From contig JAFZNE010000041.1 in the NCBI GenBank assembly GCA_017553035.1, forward strand, positions 1 through 52,805: a stretch of DNA of 52,805 bases, in the 5' to 3' direction. The notes under the pieces are model-generated. The model searched no databases, was not told where the DNA came from, and was given only the letters and a program-made list of their open reading frames with translations. Source of the DNA: Lachnospiraceae bacterium. GTDB lineage: Bacteria > Bacillota > Clostridia > Lachnospirales > Lachnospiraceae. The position numbers and the translations under genes are program-made. Shown in pieces: positions 28,278-37,932 of the stretch (within the stretch, counting starts at the first letter, position 1; every line of letters begins with the position of its first letter).

Positions 28278-29990
28278 ATGAAAAAGAAAACGTTACTGAT
28301 CGCTGCCGCCGTATTTGTTGTAGTCATGGCAGTGATAACTATCGTGAATTGCACATCAGGTGCCGGCTTTAGCTTTGTCGGAAGCGCCTGGGCACTTCTT
28401 CCGCCGCTTGTGGCGATCGTCCTTGCGCTGATCACAAAAGAAGCATATTCATCGCTATTTATAGGTATTTTCCTCGGAGCGTACATGATCTCGGAATGCT
28501 CGCTCTTTACAACGGTCGATACATTTACGACAAGCGGTATCATTACCGCTATTGCAGACACATCAGGAGTTTTGTTCTTCCTGGTTATCCTCGGAATAAT
28601 CGTAGCCCTGATCAACAAGTCCGGTGCTTCAAGAGCATTCGGAAACTGGGCTCAGCGTCACATCAAGACCAAAGCCGGCGCATTGCTTGCTACTTTTGTG
28701 CTGGGCGTTCTGATCTTCATCGATGACTATTTCAACTGCCTTACGGTTGGCTCGGTTATGTCTCCGGTTACCGACAGCAAGAAGATCTCAAGAGTTAAGC
28801 TGGCATATATTATCGATGCTACCGCAGCTCCGGTCTGTATGATCGCTCCTGTTTCTTCATGGGCGGCAGCGGTTTCAAGCTGTGTTGAAAGTGAACAGTA
28901 TTCCGGAATCGAGCTGTTTGTACGTGCGATCCCTTATAATTTCTACTCGATCCTGACATTCGTATTTATTATCACGATCGTGATACTTGGATTTGACTAT
29001 GGCAAGATGAGCGGTTTCGAGATCAAGGCCGAGAAGAACGGCGATCTGAGCATGCTCGATGTTGCTCTCAATGATGAGCGTGAGGAGTTGAGGCTCAAAG
29101 AAGAGGGTCCCGCCAATCCTGCCAAGGGAAAGATATTTGACCTTGTAATTCCCATCGTTCTGCTCATTGTCATTGCGGTATGCGGACTGTTGAGAAACGG
29201 TTATCAGAATATAGGTAACGGAGCTGTAGAAGCGGCAGTCGATGAACAGATAGTTGCCGCAGATGATCTGGCAGCACAGCAGGTGATCTACGACAGGGCA
29301 GTTGCAGAAGCATCATTTGTTGATGCATTTTCGGATACGGATGCCACGGTAGGCCTTCCCTGGGGTGGTATCGTTGCACTTGTGATAATCATAATATATC
29401 TTGTGGCGCGAAGGGTTGTAAGCTTCGAAGATGCGATGAAATGCGTACCGCAGGGATTTATTGCGATGGTACCGGCCATTACGATCCTTGTTCTTGCCAC
29501 TGCACTTAAGAACATGACCGGATCTCTCGATGCATCTACATTTGTACAATCCATAATGGCCAACGCCAAGGGTCTGCAGTGGGCACTTCCCGCAATCGTA
29601 TTTGTTATCGCATGTGTTATCGCATTTGCTACCGGTACTTCGTGGGGAACCTTCGGTATCCTCATTCCCATCGTTTCATCGGTATTCCCGGAGAGCAGCT
29701 CCTTGTTCTTCGTAGGAATCTCGGCGTGTCTTGCCGGAGCTGTATGCGGCGATCATTGCTCACCTATTTCGGATACGACGATCATGTCATCGGCCGGCGC
29801 ACACTGCGACCATATCTCACACGTTGAGACACAGCTGCCTTACGCACTTTCTGTTGCTGCGATCTCGTTCGTATGCTATCTCCTTGCGGGACTTCTTGAT
29901 CTTGCCGGAGTCGTATTCCTGTCGATCCCGATCGGAATCGTTCTGACAGTTGGATTCCTGCTTATTATGAAACGCGTAGTGAAAGACTAA
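28278..29990 (+). CDS. NhaC-family Na+/H+ antiporter
   Basis: 570 aa, AGGAGG site. About 12 hydrophobic segments; conserved blocks include a FLGAYM segment near 70, an LGVLIFIDDYFNCL helix near 150 and a TSWGTFGI helix near 455, with CGDHCSPISDTT after it, all typical of the NhaC/YqkI-like antiporter group. The loop at about 245-330 is long and acidic. It exchanges cytoplasmic Na+ for protons, or transports a carboxylate or amino acid in some members. A Na+ gradient would connect to the Rnf complex in this window, but that is inference. Confidence 0.88.
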   Translation: MKKKTLLIAAAVFVVVMAVITIVNCTSGAGFSFVGSAWALLPPLVAIVLALITKEAYSSLFIGIFLGAYMISECSLFTTVDTFTTSGIITAIADTSGVLFFLVILGIIVALINKSGASRAFGNWAQRHIKTKAGALLATFVLGVLIFIDDYFNCLTVGSVMSPVTDSKKISRVKLAYIIDATAAPVCMIAPVSSWAAAVSSCVESEQYSGIELFVRAIPYNFYSILTFVFIITIVILGFDYGKMSGFEIKAEKNGDLSMLDVALNDEREELRLKEEGPANPAKGKIFDLVIPIVLLIVIAVCGLLRNGYQNIGNGAVEAAVDEQIVAADDLAAQQVIYDRAVAEASFVDAFSDTDATVGLPWGGIVALVIIIIYLVARRVVSFEDAMKCVPQGFIAMVPAITILVLATALKNMTGSLDASTFVQSIMANAKGLQWALPAIVFVIACVIAFATGTSWGTFGILIPIVSSVFPESSSLFFVGISACLAGAVCGDHCSPISDTTIMSSAGAHCDHISHVETQLPYALSVAAISFVCYLLAGLLDLAGVVFLSIPIGIVLTVGFLLIMKRVVKD

Positions 29991-30026
29991 AGGTAAAAAA
30001 GGAAAAAGGAAGGGAATTTTGAGATC

Positions 30027-32552
30027 ATGAAGATTTGTTTTTCGACACTGGCGTGTCCGGATTTTTCATGGACCGATATTTACTCGATGGCGAAGGACTT
30101 AGGATTCGACGGTATTGAGATCAGAGGCATCGGAGATGATATCTCCGCGGTAAAATCACCGGTATTTCAGGGTGAAAGGCTGAATGCAACGATCAAGAAG
30201 CTGAAGGATCTGAAACTGGAGATACCCTGTCTGGCAAGCGGCTGCTGCCTGAAAGAGGAATCGTGCCATGATGCGGTAGTGGAAGAACTTACGGCATATA
30301 TAGAACTTGCCGATAAGCTGGGTACGCCTTATATCAGGATCCTTGCAGATAAAGATCCCGAGCCGGTGAATGATATCAATGACGAGTATATCGTAAGCGT
30401 CCTGAAGGAAGTTGCCGCAGTTGCGGAAAAATACGAGAATGTAACCCTGCTTGTCGAGACCAACGGAGTATATTCCGATACTTTGAGGCTCAAGCGTCTG
30501 ATCGACAAGACCGGGAGCAGAAAGGTGGCGGCACTGTGGGATATCCATCATCCTTACAGATATATGGGCGAATCGCCCGATGAAACGGTCAAGAACCTCG
30601 GCGACCTGATCCGTCACGTACATGTGAAGGATTCTGTAATGGAGGACGGCAAACCCAAGTACAAGCTCATGGGCGAAGGCGATATGCCTTTGCGCAATGT
30701 GTTTGCCGCATTGCAGGAGATCGGTTACAGCAATTATATCTCGCTTGAGTGGGTAAAGCGCTGGGCTAAAGATCTGCAGAGCGCAGGTATCGTATTCCCT
30801 CATTTTGCGCATTACATGGCACAGTACAGGGAAGAGAAGGCCTCCATGCTCCAGGATAACCGTGCGCATACAGGTAAATTTGTATGGCCGAAGGAGCAGC
30901 TGATCGACCTTACATTTCCGGATGTACTTGACCGGATGTGCAAGGAATTTCCCGAGCAGTATGCTTTTAAATATACCGAACTTGATTATACAAGAACTTA
31001 TATTGAATTCAGAAATGATGTCGATACCTTTGCGCGCAGCCTGATAGCAATGGGTGTGCGTAAAGGCGATCACGTTGCGATATGGGCTACCAATGTACCC
31101 CAGTGGTATATTACCTTCTGGGCAACGACAAAGATCGGCGCGGTGCTCGTGACCGTTAATACGGCATACAGGATCCACGAGATCGAATACCTGCTCAGAC
31201 AGTCCGATACGCATACTCTGGTTATGATCGAGGGCTTCAAGGATATCAGTTATGTCGATATCATCAGGGAGCTCTGTCCTGAGCTCGATGAATGCAAACC
31301 GGGCGAACTGTGCAGCGAAAGACTGCCGGTATTGCGTAATGTCGTAGTTGCCGGAGAGAAACATCCCGGATGCTATACCTGGGATGAGGCGGTTGCTCTG
31401 TCTGAGACGGTATCGCAGAAGGAAGTTGAATTCCGCCGCCGCTTCATCGACAAGAATGATGTCGCAAATATGCAGTATACTTCGGGTACCACCGGTTTCC
31501 CAAAGGGAGTCATGCTGACACATTATAATGTTGTCAACAACGGCAAGGCTATCGGTGACGGCATGGACTTATCGACTGCCGACCGTATGATGATACAGGT
31601 TCCGATGTTCCACTGTTTCGGAATGGTGCTTGCGATGACCGCATCCATGACGCACGGAACGACCATGTGTCCGATCACGGCATTTTCACCCAGAAAAGGC
31701 CTTGACTGTATCAATCGTGAGAAGATCACGGCATTCCACGGAGTTCCGACAATGTTTATAGCGATGCTCGGACATGAGAATTTCCCCAAGACCGATTTTT
31801 CGTACATGAGGACCGGTATAATGGCCGGAAGCCCCTGCCCTATCAAGGTTATGCAGGAAGTTGTCGACAAGATGAACATGAAGGAGATCGTCATCGTGTA
31901 CGGCCAGACCGAGGCATCACCGGGTTGTACGATGAGCAAGACGACGGATTCGCTGGAAGCACGTGTGAATACTGTAGGCGGACCTATGTTCGGTGTTGAA
32001 TGCAAGATCGTCGATCCCGAGACGGGCGCCGATCTGCCGGACAATGTCGACGGTGAGTTCGTTGCCCGAGGCTACAATATCATGAAGGGCTATTATAAGA
32101 TGCCTGAGGCTACCGCAGCGGCGATCGATGAGAACGGCTGGCTCCATACCGGCGACCTGGCTCGAAGGACACCGGAAGGACATTACAAGATCACAGGACG
32201 TATCAAGGATATGATCATCCGCGGCGGAGAAAACATTTACCCGAAGGAGATCGAGGAGTTCATATATACACATCCGAAGGTTGAAGATGTTCAGGTCATC
32301 GGCGTTCCCGACAAGGATTACGGCGAGGAGATCCTGGCCTGCGTTATCCTGAAGGAAGGCGAGAGCCTGACCGAAGAAGAACTCAAGGATTACGTAAAGA
32401 CTCATATGGCCAAGCACAAGGTTCCGAGATATGTTACCTTCGTGGATTCGTTCCCGATGAATGCGGCGGGTAAGATCCTGAAATACAAGATGCGCGAGGA
32501 CGCAGTTGAAATGCTCGGCCTGCAGGCGGCTAACTCCATCGAGACTGCATGA
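30027..32552 (+). CDS. Fusion: sugar-phosphate isomerase-like TIM barrel + AMP-forming acyl-CoA synthetase
   Basis: 841 aa in one uninterrupted frame with a GGAAGG site. Residues 1 to about 265 form an AP-endonuclease-2/xylose-isomerase-like TIM barrel (FSTLACPDFSW, GFDGIEIRG, LVETNGVYSD, WDIHHPY, HVHVKD, ISLEW), with metal-ligand-type Glu, Asp and His residues. A short linker leads to an acyl/fatty-acyl AMP ligase (about 285-841): P-loop YTSGTTGFPKG near 483-493, YGQTEAS near 624, TGDLARR, GRIKDMIIRGGENIYP near 725-740, and AAGKILK with the catalytic Lys near 815. The ligase should activate a carboxylic acid to acyl-AMP and then acyl-CoA; the barrel's substrate is unknown. No internal ribosome site or stop suggests two genes. 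Confidence 0.9.
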   Translation: MKICFSTLACPDFSWTDIYSMAKDLGFDGIEIRGIGDDISAVKSPVFQGERLNATIKKLKDLKLEIPCLASGCCLKEESCHDAVVEELTAYIELADKLGTPYIRILADKDPEPVNDINDEYIVSVLKEVAAVAEKYENVTLLVETNGVYSDTLRLKRLIDKTGSRKVAALWDIHHPYRYMGESPDETVKNLGDLIRHVHVKDSVMEDGKPKYKLMGEGDMPLRNVFAALQEIGYSNYISLEWVKRWAKDLQSAGIVFPHFAHYMAQYREEKASMLQDNRAHTGKFVWPKEQLIDLTFPDVLDRMCKEFPEQYAFKYTELDYTRTYIEFRNDVDTFARSLIAMGVRKGDHVAIWATNVPQWYITFWATTKIGAVLVTVNTAYRIHEIEYLLRQSDTHTLVMIEGFKDISYVDIIRELCPELDECKPGELCSERLPVLRNVVVAGEKHPGCYTWDEAVALSETVSQKEVEFRRRFIDKNDVANMQYTSGTTGFPKGVMLTHYNVVNNGKAIGDGMDLSTADRMMIQVPMFHCFGMVLAMTASMTHGTTMCPITAFSPRKGLDCINREKITAFHGVPTMFIAMLGHENFPKTDFSYMRTGIMAGSPCPIKVMQEVVDKMNMKEIVIVYGQTEASPGCTMSKTTDSLEARVNTVGGPMFGVECKIVDPETGADLPDNVDGEFVARGYNIMKGYYKMPEATAAAIDENGWLHTGDLARRTPEGHYKITGRIKDMIIRGGENIYPKEIEEFIYTHPKVEDVQVIGVPDKDYGEEILACVILKEGESLTEEELKDYVKTHMAKHKVPRYVTFVDSFPMNAAGKILKYKMREDAVEMLGLQAANSIETA

Positions 32553-32603
32553 TTTGGCAGCTTCGGAGAAAATAGGACATTTTTAAGATAATAAAGTACA
32601 TAT

Positions 32604-32655
32604 ACGGCATAAATGTAACGAATGATGATCAATTACATTTATGCCGTTGTTTTAT
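32604..32655 (+). terminator. Strong terminator after the fusion gene
   Basis: ACGGCATAAATGTAA (32604-32618) pairs perfectly with TTACATTTATGCCGT (32633-32647), a 15-pair stem, followed by a T-rich stretch. The symmetric A/T flanks might also work on the other strand. Confidence 0.85.
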
Positions 32656-32700
32656 AAGATTGTTTCAGTACTTTCAGAGAATGTATCCGATCGGGTTATC

Positions 32701-32726
32701 ATTGGGGGTTGCATGTAATGCCCAAT
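32701..32726. promoter_or_regulatory. Imperfect palindrome just upstream of a promoter
   Basis: ATTGGG...GCAT-gta-ATGC then CCAAT: outer arms 32701-32706 and 32721-32726, inner arms 32711-32714 and 32718-32721 (sharing one base). It abuts the -35 element at 32728, a position suited to an operator. Function is inferred. Confidence 0.35.
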
Positions 32727-32727
32727 A

Positions 32728-32756
32728 TTGATTTCTACCGTGTTTAGGCATATAAT
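32728..32756 (+). promoter_or_regulatory. Promoter for the secreted YD-repeat-like gene
   Basis: TTGATT (32728-32733), 17-base spacer, TATAAT (32751-32756), 34 bases before the start codon. Confidence 0.8.
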
Positions 32757-32789
32757 GAAAAAAGATATTATCTACAGGAGGACACCATT

Positions 32790-34022
32790 ATGAAGAAAAC
32801 ACTATCCTTTTATGTCAAGGTGCTGGCTGCTGTTATCTGTCTGATTTCGGTAGTCTTTGTTGTTGATACTGTGCGGGTCAGGGCAGATTCGGGCGAGACC
32901 GTAAGAGTTTCCACGGCCAAGGAACTGAAGGCTGCGATCAAAAGGGCGGATGTCGGAACGGTCATCTTCAGGACTCAGGCCCATATCAATGTCACGATCA
33001 AGTCGGCAGCAGGGGCTAAGAGTAAAGAACTGATCGTCGACGCACCGAATGCTACGGTTACGAACAAAGCAGTGTTTGGACGCATAAATATCCTGTCTGT
33101 AAATGAATTTGTTGAGAAGGCATCGGGGAATACCATTTTAATGAGCGGAATATCTGACGGTATTCCTATGCATCTTTCAGTTGCGGCCAAGAAAAAAGTT
33201 AAGAGCCTGACAATATATGACGCAAATGGTCATTTTTACGATGGCTACACTCTGAGGAAGGGTGCAAAACTGAAGGCGCTGGAGCTTGTTTACGCAGGTA
33301 ACACGGCTCCTGTAAAAAGCAGCGGCAGCCTGAGCAAAAAACAGTTTACGATAAAATATACCAATCCTTATGCATACACCTGTTCTCAGAAGATCACGGT
33401 TGATGCGGACGGACGTATGACCAGGGTGATCTGTGACTCGGACAGTGCCGAATTTGTCTACGATTATACATTTGTTTATGACGAGAACGGGAATATCACC
33501 AAACTCAGCGGCAAAGACAATGAAAGCGGTGAATTTACGACCAAACATACTTATTCCGGTAATCTTCTGCAGAAAACGGTATCTACCGGTTCCTGGTCAT
33601 CATCGGAGACAGATTATAACTATGACAAAAAAGGAAGGCTTATAAAACAGGTAACTTCCCAGGAAGACTCCATGGACGGCCTTACCTATATAACCACCTG
33701 GACCGTAAGCTTTAAATATGATAAAAAGGGCAGACTGATAAGTGAGAAAAATGAAGAACTGACTCATTACCCCGACGGTTCTTATGATGATTATTCATCC
33801 GTCAGAGAAGAAACATATAAATTTAATTCCAAAGGATTCATGACCGGCAAACAGTCTGTTGGGAAATACCCGAACTATGAGTATACCAACACTTATGCAT
33901 ATGAATACAGCAAAGCGGGAGATCTGATCAAAGAGACGTTTTCGCGCCCGGGGGATGGCAGTGAGTCTGCTGTTGAAGTAAATGAATATTCATATGATGA
34001 GTACGGTGAGCCTCTGTACTGA
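32790..34022 (+). CDS. Secreted protein with YD-repeat-like C-terminal half
   Basis: 410 aa, AGGAGG site, clear signal peptide (cleavage near residue 33, VRA-DS). Residues 38-180 (STAKELKAAIKRA, then short beta-strand turns with VDAPNATV and SLTIYDANG) look like a short beta-helix or pectate-lyase-like fold. From about 195 to the end, five or six units of the type YDENGNI, YDKKGRL, YDKKGRL, FNSKGFM, YSKAGDL recur, resembling RHS/YD repeats in spacing of about 35-50 residues. It is much too short to be an RHS toxin shell and has no toxin domain. Probably extracellular and carbohydrate-binding or structural; function unknown. Confidence 0.72.
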   Translation: MKKTLSFYVKVLAAVICLISVVFVVDTVRVRADSGETVRVSTAKELKAAIKRADVGTVIFRTQAHINVTIKSAAGAKSKELIVDAPNATVTNKAVFGRINILSVNEFVEKASGNTILMSGISDGIPMHLSVAAKKKVKSLTIYDANGHFYDGYTLRKGAKLKALELVYAGNTAPVKSSGSLSKKQFTIKYTNPYAYTCSQKITVDADGRMTRVICDSDSAEFVYDYTFVYDENGNITKLSGKDNESGEFTTKHTYSGNLLQKTVSTGSWSSSETDYNYDKKGRLIKQVTSQEDSMDGLTYITTWTVSFKYDKKGRLISEKNEELTHYPDGSYDDYSSVREETYKFNSKGFMTGKQSVGKYPNYEYTNTYAYEYSKAGDLIKETFSRPGDGSESAVEVNEYSYDEYGEPLY

Positions 34023-34083
34023 TACTGAAGGTGAATACGATTCGTTCTTTACACAGGTTTATTATGCGAAATAGGGGTTTGTT

Positions 34084-35061
34084 ATGCATAGGATAAAGCT
34101 GATGATCTGCCTGATCTGTATGATGGCCGCTCTTGCGGTGACCGGCTGTTCAGGCGGAGCCGACAGTCAAAATGAGCCGAAACTGCTGCTTGGTTTCAGC
34201 CAGCTCGGTTCGGAGAGCGCATGGAGGATCGGAAATACCCGCGATATCGAGGAAGAAGCGGCAGCAAGCGAAGTCAGCCTCATGCTCGAAAATGCGAATC
34301 AGAAGCAGGAGAACCAGATCGCGGCTATCAGGCGGTTTATTGCTTACAAGGTTGATGTTATCGCATTTTCTCCCATAGTTGAGGAAGGCTGGGATAATGT
34401 GCTGACCGAAGCCAAAAACGCCGGGATACCGGTGATACTGGTCGACAGGGATGTGAGCGGAGCGGCAAAAGAGCTGACGACCTGTCTTATCGGCGCCGAT
34501 TTCTACCAGGAAGGAGTCATGGCTGCCGAGTATCTCCTGCGCAAAGCGGACAGCCTCGGACTCGAACATGTGAATATCGTGGAAATAACGGGTACCGAAG
34601 ATTCCACGCCCATGAGGCAGCGTCAGGCCGGATTCATGGATACGATCGCCCAGGACAGCCGCATGACCGTGATAGAAAGTGTTAACGGTGATTTCCTTAA
34701 AAGCCGCGGTGCGGAATGCATGAGAGAATTGCTGCAAAAATACGGCGACCGGATAGATGTTATCTTCAGCCACAATGATGAAATGACACTGGGTGCCCTG
34801 CCGGAGATCGAAAAGGCCGGATATATCCCGGGTAAAGATATGATAATCATTTCGATCGACGGAGGCCAGGAAGCCATTGATGTCCTGAAGGAAGGCAAGA
34901 TAAACTGCGTGGTGGAATGTACGCCAAAGCTTGGACATAAACTGATGGAAACGGCATTTAAACTGAAAGCCGGTGAAAGTGTCGATAAGGTGATCCATCC
35001 GGAGGAGCTTGTATTCAGCGACGAGCAGGATCTCACCGGGATAGGGCCGAGAGGATATTGA
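34084..35061 (+). CDS. Sugar-binding lipoprotein, probable sensor partner of the adjacent kinase
   Basis: 325 aa. Lipobox with C22 (LAVTGC). A family-4 periplasmic-binding fold (Peripla_BP_4): QENQIAAIRRFIAYKVD, PVILVDRDVSG, VIFSHNDEMTLGAL, then IISIDGG. The segment GSESAWRIGNTRDIEEEA resembles the galactofuranose-binding protein YtfQ. It is only 11 bases upstream of the histidine kinase gene and belongs to the sensor operon, apart from the transport lipoprotein at 38031. It probably presents a bound sugar to the kinase outside the membrane. The role is inferred from position and from known XylFII-LytS type systems. Confidence 0.82.
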   Translation: MHRIKLMICLICMMAALAVTGCSGGADSQNEPKLLLGFSQLGSESAWRIGNTRDIEEEAAASEVSLMLENANQKQENQIAAIRRFIAYKVDVIAFSPIVEEGWDNVLTEAKNAGIPVILVDRDVSGAAKELTTCLIGADFYQEGVMAAEYLLRKADSLGLEHVNIVEITGTEDSTPMRQRQAGFMDTIAQDSRMTVIESVNGDFLKSRGAECMRELLQKYGDRIDVIFSHNDEMTLGALPEIEKAGYIPGKDMIIISIDGGQEAIDVLKEGKINCVVECTPKLGHKLMETAFKLKAGESVDKVIHPEELVFSDEQDLTGIGPRGY

Positions 35062-35072
35062 GGGCATAGTTC

Positions 35073-36539
35073 ATGGAAAGAATAAGAAAGGAAAAAAGCA
35101 TCATCGGCCGTATCAACGATATGAGCCACAAGCTTGTGCTGATACTGGTTTTCCCGATCATTATCAGTCTGGTGCTGATGCTGTTCTATGCCGGTAAATA
35201 TCATCGTTCCATCGTACGTATCGAAACCATTTCCAGCCTGAAGGCCGTAGTTGAAGATGAAATTCCCGAATATGCATGGGAAATAGTCAGCGGCCGGGGC
35301 ACTTTTGTAAATACCGGTATTTATGAAACAATAAAAAATGTTGATGAGGTGATCGAATCGATCACCGACCAGACAGGGCAGGAAAACCGGCTCTCGCTGA
35401 TAGTTGCGGGCAGGACTATGCAGACCCTGAAGAACTATGTTGACCGGATACGGGACAACATTGACAATGAGCGGCCGGTAGTGGAAAGTGAAGCCGTTCT
35501 GGTCGAGATAAGGGATGTTGCATCACTTGTCGGAAGCATGCTCAGTGAATACATAGAACAGGAAGTATCATCTACGGCAGGCATGAGCCTGAATCTGAGG
35601 GTCGTGATCATACTGACCGCCGCTGCCGAGGTACTGATAGTTATCATCGCAATATGGTTCAGAAACCGTTCAATGAAGACGACCGCTACTTTCGTTCGCC
35701 AGCCTATCGAAAGACTTGAGAAGGTGACCGCTACTCTTGCGGACGGAACGCTCGATGCAAGGATCACGGATACTGATGTTACGGAGCTGCGGAATCTGAC
35801 CCTGCAGGTCAATACCATGGCGGATCATCTTGAAACCATGATGGAAAAGAGCATAAAGGATGCGAAGAACCTGCGAAAGGCGGAACTACGTACCCTGCAG
35901 GCACAGATCAATCCTCATTTCCTGTACAATACACTTGATGCGATCGTATGGAAAGCCGAGGCCGGTGATAAAGACGAAGTTATCAGGCTGACAAGTGCCC
36001 TGAGCGATTTCTTCCGTATCAGCCTCTCTTCGGGAGCCGACTGGATCCCGATCAGTCAGGAGAAGAAACATATCGAAGGGTACCTGAGGATACAGCAGAC
36101 CAGATACCGCGATATCATGCGATATGAGATCGATATACCCGATTCGATCGGCGAATACTATATCCTGAAACTGCTGCTTCAGCCGCTTGTCGAAAATGCT
36201 ATCTATCACGGGATCAAGATAAAGCGCGGAGGAGGAAAGATAAGCATCTCCAGCAGGCTCGAGGACGGTTATCTTGTATTCAGCGTGAAGGATACCGGAT
36301 CGGGTATGACACCGGATCAGCTTAAAAACCTCGAGGAACGCATGAGAAAAGGACAGCCCACGGTAAGCGAGGGTTCGGGCGGTTTCGGACTTGTTAATGT
36401 CAACCTGCGTATCCGCCTGTATTATAACCAGACTGAAGGATTGAATATCACAAGCGGTCCCGACGGTACGGAGGTGAGCTTTAAAGTACCGTGCAGGACT
36501 CGTAAGGAAATATCGGAAAATGAGGGCACAGCCGGATGA
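35073..36539 (+). CDS. YesM-type sensor histidine kinase
   Basis: 488 aa. Two membrane helices (about 17-37 and 173-196) enclose an extracytoplasmic region of about 135 residues. A HAMP segment follows, then the His_kinase (PF06580) box LQAQINPHFLYNTLDA with H282 as phospho-acceptor, and a HATPase domain with LVENAIYHGIK and GSGGFGLVN. The pairing with a YesN-type regulator and with a sugar-binding lipoprotein immediately upstream indicates sensing of an external sugar. The extracytoplasmic region is short and helical, fitting contact with a binding protein more than direct ligand capture. Confidence 0.93.
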   Translation: MERIRKEKSIIGRINDMSHKLVLILVFPIIISLVLMLFYAGKYHRSIVRIETISSLKAVVEDEIPEYAWEIVSGRGTFVNTGIYETIKNVDEVIESITDQTGQENRLSLIVAGRTMQTLKNYVDRIRDNIDNERPVVESEAVLVEIRDVASLVGSMLSEYIEQEVSSTAGMSLNLRVVIILTAAAEVLIVIIAIWFRNRSMKTTATFVRQPIERLEKVTATLADGTLDARITDTDVTELRNLTLQVNTMADHLETMMEKSIKDAKNLRKAELRTLQAQINPHFLYNTLDAIVWKAEAGDKDEVIRLTSALSDFFRISLSSGADWIPISQEKKHIEGYLRIQQTRYRDIMRYEIDIPDSIGEYYILKLLLQPLVENAIYHGIKIKRGGGKISISSRLEDGYLVFSVKDTGSGMTPDQLKNLEERMRKGQPTVSEGSGGFGLVNVNLRIRLYYNQTEGLNITSGPDGTEVSFKVPCRTRKEISENEGTAG

Positions 36540-36574
36540 GTTCAGAACTTCGGCTTGGGAGGAGATTATAGAAA

Positions 36575-37831
36575 ATGAAAGTATTTCTGGTAGATGATGA
36601 GATCGTGGTAAGAGAAGGGATAAGGGAGAGTTTCCCCTGGGATGAGACACCGTATACCCTTGTAGGCGAAGCGCCGGACGGTGAAATGGCCCTTCCGATG
36701 ATACGGGATACCAATCCCGACATTGTTATCACGGATATCAAAATGCCGTTTATGGACGGAATAGAGCTGTGCCGTACTCTTCGCGGGCAGATGCCCTGGA
36801 TCGGGATAATCGTATTGAGCGGTTACGATGAATTCGAATATGCACGCCGCTGTATCCAGCTCGGAGTCAGGGAATACCTGCTGAAACCGATCAATGCGGA
36901 AGATCTGCGGGGAGTGCTTGACAAGGTGGGAGCCCAGCTGACGGAGGAGAGAAAAGCGCTTGAACACGCGGCAAGCCTCCGTGTGCGTATGGAAGGCGGC
37001 GGTAAATTCCTGAAGGGAAAGCTGATAGGTTCGCTGTTCTCGGATGAATCACCGGAAAGCGATGCCAATGACGCAATACAGCAGCTTGACGCGATGGGAT
37101 GCAAAGTAAATGCTCCTTTCTATGCCGTTATCGATGCAGCGTTTTCTTCTCTGAGTGAAGGACAGACTGCGGCGGATTCCCTGGCCGACGGCAGTTATGG
37201 CATAGTTCATGCTTCCGCGAGCCGGACGGGCACGAGACTGCTGGTCCTTGGAGAAACAGCGGAAGACGCTGAGGAGCGGGCTTACGCATTTGCCAACTCA
37301 TTGGTATGTGAGCTTGAACGTGCAGGGTGCGGGCAGATACGCGTCGGGATAGGCGAGATCGTCGATAAACCCGAGAAGATCATCAACAGCTTCAAGGCCG
37401 CTAGACATATCAGACATCTGCTTGTGGAACGTACCGATGAAAAAGCAGTTATTTTAGGCGTCAGGGAAATGGGTGATCCGACGGAAGATAACAATACGCC
37501 GCCCGTGGTCAGCGATGCCAAGCTTTATATGTCACAGCATTTTACGGAACCGGGCCTGATGCTCCAGGATGTGGCAAAAGCGGTTGGAATGAGCAACAGC
37601 AGGTTCTCGACCGTATTCTCACAGCAAAGCGGGCAGACATTTACCGAATATCTTATTTATCTGAGGATGAACAAAGCAAAGGAAATGCTTAAATTTACAG
37701 ATATGAGAAGTTCACAGATAGCTTATGAGGTCGGGTACAACGATGCTCATTATTTCAGCTACATTTTTAAGAAAAACGTCGGAATGACGCCTTCTGAATA
37801 CAGGACACAACATCAGAACCAGACCGAGTAA
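36575..37831 (+). CDS. YesN-type response regulator with AraC DNA-binding domain
   Basis: 418 aa. Receiver domain residues 1-120, with phospho-acceptor D54 in VITDIKMP and K104-type LLKP. The C-terminal 100 residues form an AraC/XylS double helix-turn-helix (LQDVAKAVGMSN, then IAYEVGYNDAHYFS and FKKNVGMTPSEYR). It probably activates the transporter genes that begin at 38031. GGAGG-like site; 35 bases after the kinase gene. Confidence 0.94.
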   Translation: MKVFLVDDEIVVREGIRESFPWDETPYTLVGEAPDGEMALPMIRDTNPDIVITDIKMPFMDGIELCRTLRGQMPWIGIIVLSGYDEFEYARRCIQLGVREYLLKPINAEDLRGVLDKVGAQLTEERKALEHAASLRVRMEGGGKFLKGKLIGSLFSDESPESDANDAIQQLDAMGCKVNAPFYAVIDAAFSSLSEGQTAADSLADGSYGIVHASASRTGTRLLVLGETAEDAEERAYAFANSLVCELERAGCGQIRVGIGEIVDKPEKIINSFKAARHIRHLLVERTDEKAVILGVREMGDPTEDNNTPPVVSDAKLYMSQHFTEPGLMLQDVAKAVGMSNSRFSTVFSQQSGQTFTEYLIYLRMNKAKEMLKFTDMRSSQIAYEVGYNDAHYFSYIFKKNVGMTPSEYRTQHQNQTE

Positions 37832-37860
37832 AATAAAATCAAACTCAGATAAAATAAAAA

Positions 37861-37932
37861 TTAACCATACACCGGACCGGGTTAAAAACATAATATTATT
37901 TTCAACCATAACGAAACAAACATTGATTTACT
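37861..37932. promoter_or_regulatory. Candidate regulator-binding region before the sugar transporter genes
   Basis: An inverted repeat TTAACC (37861-37866) / GGTTAA (37880-37885) and a direct repeat AACCATA at 37863-37869 and 37904-37910, 41 bases apart (about four helical turns). A weak promoter follows: TTTACT (37927-37932) and TATCCT (37950-37955), 17-base spacing. AraC-type regulators often bind direct repeats near -35; assignment to the upstream regulator is inference. Confidence 0.4.

Noticed and set aside
30156-31523. Minus-strand open frame of 455 codons
   Set aside because: Antisense to the fusion gene, which has continuous motifs across the whole stretch; no ribosome site.
32790-34022. 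RHS/contact-dependent toxin
   Set aside because: YD-like units are present but the protein is short and has no shell, protease or toxin domain, and no immunity gene follows.
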